A stretch of DNA of 7,081 nt. Source: Ga0074130 sp035565355. GTDB taxonomy: Bacteria; Pseudomonadota; Gammaproteobacteria; Burkholderiales; Rhodocyclaceae. Below, piece by piece: positions 1 to 5,995 of this stretch. The notes under the pieces are model-generated. The model ran no database searches, was not told where the DNA came from, and saw only the letters and a list, made by a program, of their open reading frames with translations. The first letter of the stretch is position 1. Each line of letters starts with the position of its first letter. A program made the position numbers and the translations under genes. The DNA lies in the NCBI GenBank assembly GCA_035565355.1, contig DATMSM010000093.1, forward strand, positions 1 through 7,081, in the 5' to 3' direction.

Positions 1-711
1 AAGCCGGCCGGTGCCGCCGCACCCGCTGCGGCCGCAACCCAGCGCTCCGGCATGAGCCGCTGGATGGGCCCGATTGCTGGTCTCGCCGCCGGTCTCGGTC
101 TCGCTGCCCTGTTCTCGCATCTCGGCCTCGGCGAAGGCATGGCCAATATGGTCATGATCCTGCTCCTGGTCGTTGCCGCCGTCGTCGTGTTCCGCCTGAT
201 CTTCGGCCGCAAGAAGCAGGCGCAGCAGCCGATGCAATTTGCCGGTGCCGGCAACAACACGCCATTCCAGCAGCAAGCGCAAGCCTTCCAGGCCGAACAG
301 TCCTACGGCGGCAGCGCTGCACCGGTCGCCGGTGCCGTGCCCAGCGATTTCGACTCGGCAGGTTTCCTGCGTCAGGCCAAGCTGAACTTCGTGCGCCTGC
401 AGGCCGCCAACGATAGCGGCGACATGGCCGACATCAAGAACTTCACCGGTCCCGAGCTTTTCGCCGAGATCCAGATGCAATACGAAGAGCGCGGTCGTTC
501 GGTCCAGCAGACCGATGTCGTCCAGCTCGACGCCGATCTTCTCGACGTGAGCATCGAAGGCAACCAGGAAATCGCCAGCGTGCGTTTCCACGGCCAGATC
601 CGCGAAACCGCCAACGGTGCGCCGGAGTACTTCAATGAAGTCTGGCACCTTGCCCGCCCGCGCGACAACTCGCGCGGCTGGGTCGTTGCCGGCATCCAGC
701 AAGCTGAGTAA
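1..711 (+). CDS. Tim44-like domain membrane protein (5' partial)
   Basis: The reading frame is open from base 1, and the visible part encodes 236 residues ending at TAA 709-711. The ATG at 52 is in frame, but the Ala/Pro-rich stretch before it reads as the normal linker of this family, so I infer the true start and a signal peptide lie left of the window. Two hydrophobic segments follow (about residues 23-41 and 47-67), closed by a positive RKK at 70-72. Next comes a Gln/Gly-rich linker (about 73-110) and a C-terminal Tim44-like domain (about 117-235) with the SAGFLRQAK start and a VRFHGQI strand. Family knowledge: Tim44 of mitochondria tethers the import motor to the membrane; bacterial homologues such as Caulobacter TimA are membrane proteins of poorly defined role. 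Position next to ubiJ suggests, but does not prove, a link to the membrane ubiquinone machinery. Family assignment is fairly sure; function is unknown. Confidence 0.85.
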   Translation, partial: KPAGAAAPAAAATQRSGMSRWMGPIAGLAAGLGLAALFSHLGLGEGMANMVMILLLVVAAVVVFRLIFGRKKQAQQPMQFAGAGNNTPFQQQAQAFQAEQSYGGSAAPVAGAVPSDFDSAGFLRQAKLNFVRLQAANDSGDMADIKNFTGPELFAEIQMQYEERGRSVQQTDVVQLDADLLDVSIEGNQEIASVRFHGQIRETANGAPEYFNEVWHLARPRDNSRGWVVAGIQQAE

Positions 712-714
712 TAT
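686..714 (+). promoter_or_regulatory. Possible sigma70-type promoter for ubiJ
   Basis: TTGCCG at 686-691 and TAATAT at 709-714 are separated by exactly 17 bases. Each matches its consensus hexamer at 4 of 6 positions, including the key A2 and T6 of the -10 box. The -35 lies in the last codons of the Tim44-like gene and the -10 spans its stop codon. Transcription would start near 720-722, upstream of the hairpin at 732-758. This is a motif match only; such matches also arise by chance. It would explain how ubiJ is expressed downstream of a terminator. Confidence 0.35.
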
Positions 715-731
715 TCCAGCGTTGCTCACAC

Positions 732-758
732 AAAACCCGGGCATCGCCCGGGTTTTTT
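732..758 (+). terminator. Intrinsic terminator after the Tim44-like gene
   Basis: CCCGGGC (736-742) pairs with GCCCGGG (746-752) across the three-base loop ATC. A further AAAA/TTTT extension makes an 11-bp stem, followed by a run of six T (753-758). This is a textbook rho-independent terminator for the gene ending at 711. It lies only 13 bases before the ubiJ start codon, so it could also act within the ubiJ leader. Confidence 0.85.
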
Positions 759-771
759 CATTTCTGCCCCT

Positions 772-1332
772 ATGCTTGAACAGCCCATCATCGCCGCCCT
801 CAACCATGTGATCGTGCGCACCGCCTGGGCGCAGCACAAGCTCGTGCCCTTTGCCGGGCGTGAGGCTGTGTTCGCCATGCCGCCGTTTCGCCTGCAACTG
901 CTGGTGACCGCGGACGGGCTGTTCGCCGCCGGCAAGGGCACGCCCGATGTTGAAATTACACTGCCCGCAGATACGCCCTTGACCGCACTGCAAGGCAGCG
1001 ACAAGGTGATGCGCAATGCGCGCATCAATGGCTCGGTCGAGTTCGCCGATACGCTGGGCTTCGTGCTGCGCAACCTATCGTGGGATTTCGAGGAAGACCT
1101 GTCGCGCGTAGTCGGCGACATTGCGGCGCACCACATCGCCGGAAGCCTGCGTAGCCTCACCGCCTGGCAAAAACAGGCCGCGCGCAATCTGGCTGAAAAC
1201 GCGACCGAGTACTTGCGCGACGAAACCGGCCTGTTGCCCTCGCCGCAGGAAATCGCCGCCTTCTCGGATGGGGTGGACCAGCTGCGTGACGATCTGGCGC
1301 GGCTGGATAAACGGCTGCAAAAGTTGGGCTGA
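772..1332 (+). CDS. ubiJ: UbiJ, SCP2-domain ubiquinone biosynthesis accessory factor
   Basis: This gene encodes 186 residues, close to the roughly 200 of E. coli UbiJ. Family knowledge: UbiJ is a non-catalytic factor of the soluble Ubi complex in aerobic ubiquinone synthesis. Its SCP2 lipid-binding domain is thought to hold hydrophobic intermediates for the modifying enzymes, and its C-terminal helix pairs with UbiK. Seen here: an N-terminal helix (MLEQPIIAALNHVIVR) resembling UbiJ starts, an SCP2-like alpha/beta region at about 15-105, a helical middle with GDIAAHHIAG near 115-124, and a C-terminal coiled-coil helix (about 158-186) ending DDLARLDKRLQKLG. ATG 772 is chosen because the N-terminal helix is conserved and no other in-frame start exists between the preceding gene and 772; the next ATG would cut into the SCP2 domain. 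No Shine-Dalgarno sequence precedes it. Many relatives have ubiB directly downstream; here a terminator and a convergent operon follow. Identification is by pattern, without alignment. Confidence 0.9.
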   Translation: MLEQPIIAALNHVIVRTAWAQHKLVPFAGREAVFAMPPFRLQLLVTADGLFAAGKGTPDVEITLPADTPLTALQGSDKVMRNARINGSVEFADTLGFVLRNLSWDFEEDLSRVVGDIAAHHIAGSLRSLTAWQKQAARNLAENATEYLRDETGLLPSPQEIAAFSDGVDQLRDDLARLDKRLQKLG

Positions 1333-1346
1333 GCGGCAGCCTGAGT

Positions 1347-1381
1347 AAAAAGGGCGTAGCGGATATCCGCCACGCCCTTTT
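1347..1381. terminator. Bidirectional intrinsic terminator between convergent ubiJ and efflux operon
   Basis: GGGCGT (1352-1357) pairs with ACGCCC (1372-1377). After one A/C mismatch, GCGG (1359-1362) pairs with CCGC (1367-1370) around an ATAT loop. The stem is flanked by AAAAA (1347-1351) on the left and TTTT (1378-1381) on the right, so the hairpin has a T-tract when read from either strand. It lies 14 bp after the ubiJ stop and 18 bp past the stop of the outer-membrane channel gene, and so ends both converging transcripts. Confidence 0.9.
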
Positions 1382-1399
1382 CATTTGAGCAAGTCCGAA

Positions 1400-2854
1400 T
1401 TACTTCCTGGACTTGCTTTGTTCGGCCACCTTGTCGAAGTCGGCACTTACCGTTCTATCCTCTTCCGCACCACCGAGCGCCTTGTAGAGGTTGGCGGCAT
1501 TGGCCAGCAAGGCGCTGCGCGTCTGGATGGCGGCCTGCTGGGCAGTAAACGATTCACGCTGCGCGTCCAGCACTTCCAGATAGTTGGAAATCCCGCCCTT
1601 GTAGCGGGCATCCGCGAGCTTCAGGCGTTCGGCCTGCGAACGTTCGACGGACTCCAGCGAGCCCAGCTGCTTGGCCAGCTCCTCGCGTGCCACCAGTAGA
1701 TCCGAAACTTCCTTGAAGGCCTGTTGTATCGTCTTCTCGTATTGCGCAACGGCAATCACCTTGCGCGCCTCGGTCACATCGAGGTTATTGAGGGTGCGGC
1801 CCCAGTCGAACAGCGGCATGCTGATGGTCGGCGTGAAGGTCCAGGCGCCGCTGCCCTTGTCAAAGAGACCCGAAATCTCGGGCGCGGCGCTGCCGACGCT
1901 GCCGCCGATGCTGATGCGCGGCAGGAAGGCGGCACGGGCGGCACCGATATTGGCGTTGGCGCCCTGCAGTTGCAGCTCGGCGGCAATCACGTCCGGGCGC
2001 TTCAGCAGCACTTCCGACGGCACGCTGACATTCAGGTCGGCCACCACGCCCTGCTCGGTGAGGCGCTTGCCGGCCGGCAGGTCCTTCATCAGATTGGGCT
2101 CACCGACCAGCAGCACCAGGGCACTGGCGGCGGCGGCGCGTTGGCGCGTCAGATTGGCAAGGTCGGCCTTGGCCTGCTCAAGTGCACCGTCGGCCTGGAG
2201 ATAATCCAGATCGCCGGCAATGCCGACTTCGCGGCGCTTGGCCAGAATATCCCGGCCTTCCTGGCGCGCCCGTACAGTTTCCTCGGCAACGCGAGTGCGA
2301 TCTTCCATCTCGAGGACGGTGAAATAGGCGTTGGCCACGTCGGCGATCAGGCTGAGACGGAAGGCGCGTTGTGCTTCCTCGGTGGCAAGATAGTTATTGA
2401 GTGCGGCACGCGAGAGATTGGCAACACGGCCCCAGAAATCGAGCTCGAAACCCGGCATACCGACGCCGGCATCGTAGCGGCGCGTATACATCTGCTCGCC
2501 GGTCGTCGAAATACTGCCCGGCACGCGTGCAGCCGTCTGCCCGCCGGTGATGTTCAACGTGGGCAGACGATCAGCACGCTGCACGCCGTACAGGCCACGT
2601 GCCTCTTCGACGCGGGCGACGGCGATGCGCAGATCGCGGTTGTAGTCGAGCGCCGCGGTAATCAGCGCCTGCAGGCGCTGATCGGGGAAAAACTCGCGCC
2701 AGGGCGTGTTGTCGATATTGCGCTGACCACTTGCATTCGATGCGCCCCAATCACTCGTGATCGGTGCTACCGGGCGCTCATAGAAGGGCGCAAGCGAGCA
2801 GCCGCTGGCCAGCAGCGCCCCGGTCACCGCCAGGGTCAGTACGGATTTATTCAT
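1400..2854 (-). CDS. RND efflux outer-membrane factor lipoprotein (OprM/TtgC/AdeK type, NodT family)
   Basis: This is the outer-membrane channel of the tripartite efflux pump. It would form a trimeric beta-barrel and alpha-helical tunnel that opens to the outside. From ATG 2854 it has 484 residues, normal for the family. A lipoprotein signal ends in LLASGC with the acylated Cys at 19; Ser follows at +2, so no inner-membrane retention signal is seen. Position -3 of the lipobox is Ala rather than the more usual Leu. Family hallmarks are present: PGFELDFWGRVANLSRAAL near 134-152, RPDVIAAELQLQGANANIGA near 286-305 and GGISNYLEVLDAQR near 420-433, marking the two OEP repeats with their long helices. 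Two ATGs stand in tandem (2857 and 2854). GGAGA upstream is 5 bases from the first and 8 from the second, which favours 2854; the difference is one Met. The start overlaps the pump gene, so translation is probably coupled. The specific symbol (oprM, ttgC, cmeC) cannot be decided. Confidence 0.93.
   Translation of the reverse strand: MNKSVLTLAVTGALLASGCSLAPFYERPVAPITSDWGASNASGQRNIDNTPWREFFPDQRLQALITAALDYNRDLRIAVARVEEARGLYGVQRADRLPTLNITGGQTAARVPGSISTTGEQMYTRRYDAGVGMPGFELDFWGRVANLSRAALNNYLATEEAQRAFRLSLIADVANAYFTVLEMEDRTRVAEETVRARQEGRDILAKRREVGIAGDLDYLQADGALEQAKADLANLTRQRAAAASALVLLVGEPNLMKDLPAGKRLTEQGVVADLNVSVPSEVLLKRPDVIAAELQLQGANANIGAARAAFLPRISIGGSVGSAAPEISGLFDKGSGAWTFTPTISMPLFDWGRTLNNLDVTEARKVIAVAQYEKTIQQAFKEVSDLLVAREELAKQLGSLESVERSQAERLKLADARYKGGISNYLEVLDAQRESFTAQQAAIQTRSALLANAANLYKALGGAEEDRTVSADFDKVAEQSKSRK
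2661..2682. repeat. Perfect 22-bp palindrome inside the channel gene
   Basis: The half-site ATCAGCGCCTG (2661-2671) is followed at once by its exact reverse complement CAGGCGCTGAT (2672-2682), with a PstI-like CTGCAG centre. Symmetry stops at both flanks (A2660 against C2683). On the coding strand it encodes part of DQRLQALI near residues 58-65 of the channel protein. No function is known; it may be a by-product of codon choice. Confidence 0.9.
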
Positions 2855-5800
2855 CATAAGAGTCTCCGGAGGTGCGCTTGTCGTCGATATGGCGGGGACC
2901 GACCTTGCCCGGGAAGAAGCGGCGCACCACCACAAAGAATACAGGAACGAGGAAGATGGCCAGCACGGTAGCGCCGACCATGCCGCCGATCACACCGGTG
3001 CCGATGGCATGACGACTCTGGGCGCCGGCACCGCTGGAGATGGCCAGCGGCAGCACGCCCAGAATGAAGGCAATCGAGGTCATCAGAATCGGGCGGAAAC
3101 GCAGACGGCAGGCTTCCAGCGTCGCATCGATGGCACTCATGCCCTTGTCCTGCAACTCACGCGCGAATTCGATGATCAGGATCGCGTTCTTGGATGACAA
3201 ACCGATGATGGCGATCAGGCCGACCTTGAAGTAGACGTCGTTCGGCATGCCGCGCAGATGCACCGCCAACAGCGCCCCAAAGACACCCAAGGGCACCACC
3301 AGCAGTACGGCAAACGGAATCGACCAGCTTTCGTACAAGGCCGCCAAGGCGAGGAATACGATGAGCAGAGAGAGGCCGAACAGGAAGGGGGCCTGATTGC
3401 CGGAGACCTTTTCTTCCAGCGAAGTCGTGGACCACTCGAAGCCGAAGCCCGGCGGCAGTTTGTCGGCCATGGCCTCCATCTGCGCCATGGCTTCGCCAGA
3501 GCTGTGGCCGGGCGCCGGCGTGCCGGAGATCTTGACTGAGGGCAAACCGTTGTAGCGATCCACCTTAGGCATGCCCACGGTCCACTTCGGCGTCACGAAT
3601 TCGCCCAGAGGAATCATCTCGCCGCGCGTATTGCGCACCGGCAGACGCAACACATCTTCCGGGCTACGCCGCAAATCGCCCTCTGCCTGCATCTGCACAC
3701 GCAGGATACGGCCCGCACGCACGAAGTCGTTGATGTAGGAAACCCCCAGCGTCGAGGTCAATGTTGTGTTGAGTTCGGCCAGATCGATAGACAGCGCACG
3801 CGCCTTGACGCGATCCACTTCCAGCGTAATCTGCGGCGCGGGCTCTTGGCCTTCCGGGCGCACGCCGGCCAGCGCAGGGTTTTGCGCGGCCATACCAAGC
3901 AACATATTGCGCGCCTCCATCAATTTCTCGCGCCCCTGGCCGGCACGGTCCTGCAGGCGGAAGTCGAAGCCGCCCGCCGCACCGAGCTCGGGAATCGGCG
4001 GCGGATTCACACCGATGATGAAGGCATGCTTGATCGCGGCCAAGGCCATGAAGCCGCGTCCGATCACGCTCTGCACCGAATGCTCCTTGCCTTCGCGCAT
4101 ATCCCAATCCTTGAGGCGGATAAAGGCAAGGGCGGCATTCTGGCCGCGGCCGAAGAAGGAAAAGCCCAGCACGCCGATGACATGGTCAACTTCCGGCTGG
4201 CTGAGGTAGTACTGCTCAAGCTGGCTCAATACGTCCTTGGTGCGCTCGGTGGTAGCGCCCGGCGGCAGCTGGACCAGACTGATGAAATAGCCTTGGTCTT
4301 CATCCGGCAGGAAACTGCCGGGCAGCTTGGTGAACAGGCCCGCTGTCACGGCGATGATGACGGCATAGATCACCAGCCAGCGGCCGGTCTTGCCAAGCAC
4401 GCTGGCAACCGCATTGCGATACTTGTCGCTGGCACGAGTGAAGAAGCGGTTGAACTTGCCGAAGAAACCCTTTTGCTCCTCCGGCTTGACCGTGTGCGGC
4501 TTCAGGAGGGTGGCGCACATGGCCGGCGTGAGGGTCAGTGCCATCAAAGCGGAGAAGGAAATCGACAGGATCAGGGTCATGGCGAACTGACGATAGATCG
4601 CGCCGACCGAGCCGCCGAAGAAGAGCATAGGCAGGAACACGGCGCACAGCACCAGGGTGATACCGATGATCGCCCCGATGATCTGGCCCATTGCCTTGCG
4701 TGTCGCATCGCGCGGCGACAGGTGTTCTTCGCTCATGATGCGCTCGACGTTCTCGACCACCACGATGGCATCGTCCACCACGATACCAATCGCTAGCACC
4801 ATAGCAAACAGGGTCAGCACGTTGATCGAGTAGCCGAGTGCGAACAACCCCATCAGCGCACCGATCAGCGCTACCGGCACCACCACCGCCGGGATGATGG
4901 TGGCGCGCCAACTGCCCAGGAAAAGGAACATCACCAGCACCACCAGCACCATGGCCTCGACCAGGGTGTGCAGCACTTCGGTGATCGAGATATCGACGAA
5001 GGTCGAGGTGTCGTAAGGAACGCCCCACTGCAGGTCTTCGGGGAAGTATTCAGACAGCTCCTGCATGCGCGCCTTGACGGCCTTGGCGACGTCCAGCGCA
5101 TTGCCCGTCGGCGCCACACGTACCGCAATGGCGGCGGTCGGCTTGCCGTCCATGCGTGCGGAAACGTCGTAGCTTTGTCCGCCCAGCTCGACGCGGGCAA
5201 TATCCTTGACGCGAACGGCAGAGCCGTCAGGACGCGTTTTGATCAGGATGTTGCCGAACTCTTCCGGCGTGGTCAGACGGCTGCGCGACACGATGATCGC
5301 GTTAAGCTCCTGACCTTCAGGCGAAGGGTTCTGGCCGATTTCACCGGTCGCCAGCTGGATGTTCTGGGCGCGCACGGCTGCCGCCACGTCGCTGGGCGAA
5401 ATGGCATAGGCGTTCAGCTTGCTCGGATTGAGCCAGATCCGCATCGAGTATTCGGTGCCGAACAAAATCGCCTCGCCCACCCCCGGCACGCGCCGGATCG
5501 AATCGAGCACATTGGCCGCGGCGTAGCTGCCGAGGTCGATCGCGTTCTTGGTGCCGTTCGGCGAGTACAGCGTGATGAACATCAAGTAATTGCGTGCCGG
5601 CTTGACCACCGGTACGCCGATGCGCCGCACGTCGTCCGGCAAGCGCGCCTCGACGCGCTTGTAGCGGTTCTGCGCTTCCACCGACGCAATGTCGATATTG
5701 GTGCCGGCCTTGAAGGTCAGCGTCAGCGTGCCGATACCAGGCTCGGCCGAGGACTCCATGTAGAGCAGGTTTTCGATACCGTTCATTTCCTGCTCGATCA

Positions 5801-5993
5801 GGGCAACGACGGTTTCTTCGATCACCTCGGCGGAAGCGCCCGGATAGGTGATGTTGAAGGCGATGGAGGGCTGCGCCACCTGCGGATACTGCGCCACCGG
5901 CAACTTGGTCAGCGCGAGCGAACCGCCCAGCACGATGATGATGGCGATCACCCACGCGAAGACGGGGCGATCTATGAAGAATTTGGAGAGCAT
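2847..5993 (-). CDS. HAE-1 family RND multidrug efflux permease (AcrB/MexB/TtgB type)
   Basis: This is the inner-membrane proton/drug antiporter of the tripartite pump, working as a trimer that takes drugs from the periplasm and outer leaflet. It is complete at 1048 residues (AcrB 1049, MexB 1046) and begins with the typical MLSKFFIDRPVFAWV. Twelve membrane segments are predicted: TM1 about 10-28, TM2-6 about 341-493, TM7 about 539-556, TM8-12 about 870-1024. Two large periplasmic loops form the porter and docking domains. Proton-relay residues are intact: D407 and D408 in GIVVDDAIVVVENVER, K935 in GLSSKNAILIIEF, and R965 and T972 in RLRFRPILMTS. The switch-loop region reads GFSFFGRGQN near 610-619, and several pocket positions differ from AcrB (Tyr136, Ile606, Ser612) while Phe178, Phe613 and Phe624 remain. 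The start lies 2 bp after the fusion-protein stop, and the 3' end overlaps the channel gene by 8-11 bp. Family and role are nearly certain; substrate range cannot be read from sequence. Confidence 0.97.
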   Translation of the reverse strand: MLSKFFIDRPVFAWVIAIIIVLGGSLALTKLPVAQYPQVAQPSIAFNITYPGASAEVIEETVVALIEQEMNGIENLLYMESSAEPGIGTLTLTFKAGTNIDIASVEAQNRYKRVEARLPDDVRRIGVPVVKPARNYLMFITLYSPNGTKNAIDLGSYAAANVLDSIRRVPGVGEAILFGTEYSMRIWLNPSKLNAYAISPSDVAAAVRAQNIQLATGEIGQNPSPEGQELNAIIVSRSRLTTPEEFGNILIKTRPDGSAVRVKDIARVELGGQSYDVSARMDGKPTAAIAVRVAPTGNALDVAKAVKARMQELSEYFPEDLQWGVPYDTSTFVDISITEVLHTLVEAMVLVVLVMFLFLGSWRATIIPAVVVPVALIGALMGLFALGYSINVLTLFAMVLAIGIVVDDAIVVVENVERIMSEEHLSPRDATRKAMGQIIGAIIGITLVLCAVFLPMLFFGGSVGAIYRQFAMTLILSISFSALMALTLTPAMCATLLKPHTVKPEEQKGFFGKFNRFFTRASDKYRNAVASVLGKTGRWLVIYAVIIAVTAGLFTKLPGSFLPDEDQGYFISLVQLPPGATTERTKDVLSQLEQYYLSQPEVDHVIGVLGFSFFGRGQNAALAFIRLKDWDMREGKEHSVQSVIGRGFMALAAIKHAFIIGVNPPPIPELGAAGGFDFRLQDRAGQGREKLMEARNMLLGMAAQNPALAGVRPEGQEPAPQITLEVDRVKARALSIDLAELNTTLTSTLGVSYINDFVRAGRILRVQMQAEGDLRRSPEDVLRLPVRNTRGEMIPLGEFVTPKWTVGMPKVDRYNGLPSVKISGTPAPGHSSGEAMAQMEAMADKLPPGFGFEWSTTSLEEKVSGNQAPFLFGLSLLIVFLALAALYESWSIPFAVLLVVPLGVFGALLAVHLRGMPNDVYFKVGLIAIIGLSSKNAILIIEFARELQDKGMSAIDATLEACRLRFRPILMTSIAFILGVLPLAISSGAGAQSRHAIGTGVIGGMVGATVLAIFLVPVFFVVVRRFFPGKVGPRHIDDKRTSGDSYDE
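2863..2867 (-). promoter_or_regulatory. Ribosome binding site GGAGA for the outer-membrane channel gene
   Basis: On the minus strand GGAGA precedes tandem start codons ATGATG, with 5 bases to the first and 8 to the second. It sits inside the last codons of the pump gene, so ribosomes finishing the pump terminate right at the next start. This site decides the start choice of the downstream gene in favour of 2854. Confidence 0.7.
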
Positions 5994-5995
5994 GA

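Noticed and set aside
239..254. Short inverted repeat TTGCCGG/CCGGCAA in the Tim44-like gene
   Set aside because: Two-base loop within coding sequence for a Gly/Ala linker; expected from the GCC/GGC-rich codon usage and not followed by a T-run.
726..1373. Open frame of 215 codons on the - strand opposite ubiJ
   Set aside because: It runs through both terminators and is the antisense of ubiJ; Ser/Arg-rich with no recognisable domain.
1724..2971. Long open frame of 415 codons on the + strand opposite the channel gene
   Set aside because: It is antisense to a gene with clear family hallmarks; the protein is low-complexity, rich in Gly, Arg, His and Ala with no domain, as expected when GC-rich codons are read backwards.
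3846..4796. Open frame of 316 codons on the + strand opposite the permease
   Set aside because: Shadow of the RND permease; His/Gln/Gly-rich product without hydrophobic core or motif, no ribosome binding site of note.
4850..4873. Near-tandem repeat of ATCAGCGC in the permease gene
   Set aside because: It encodes a repetitive hydrophobic membrane segment (Ala-Leu-Ile-Gly-Ala-Leu-Met-Gly) and reflects reused codons rather than a repeat element.
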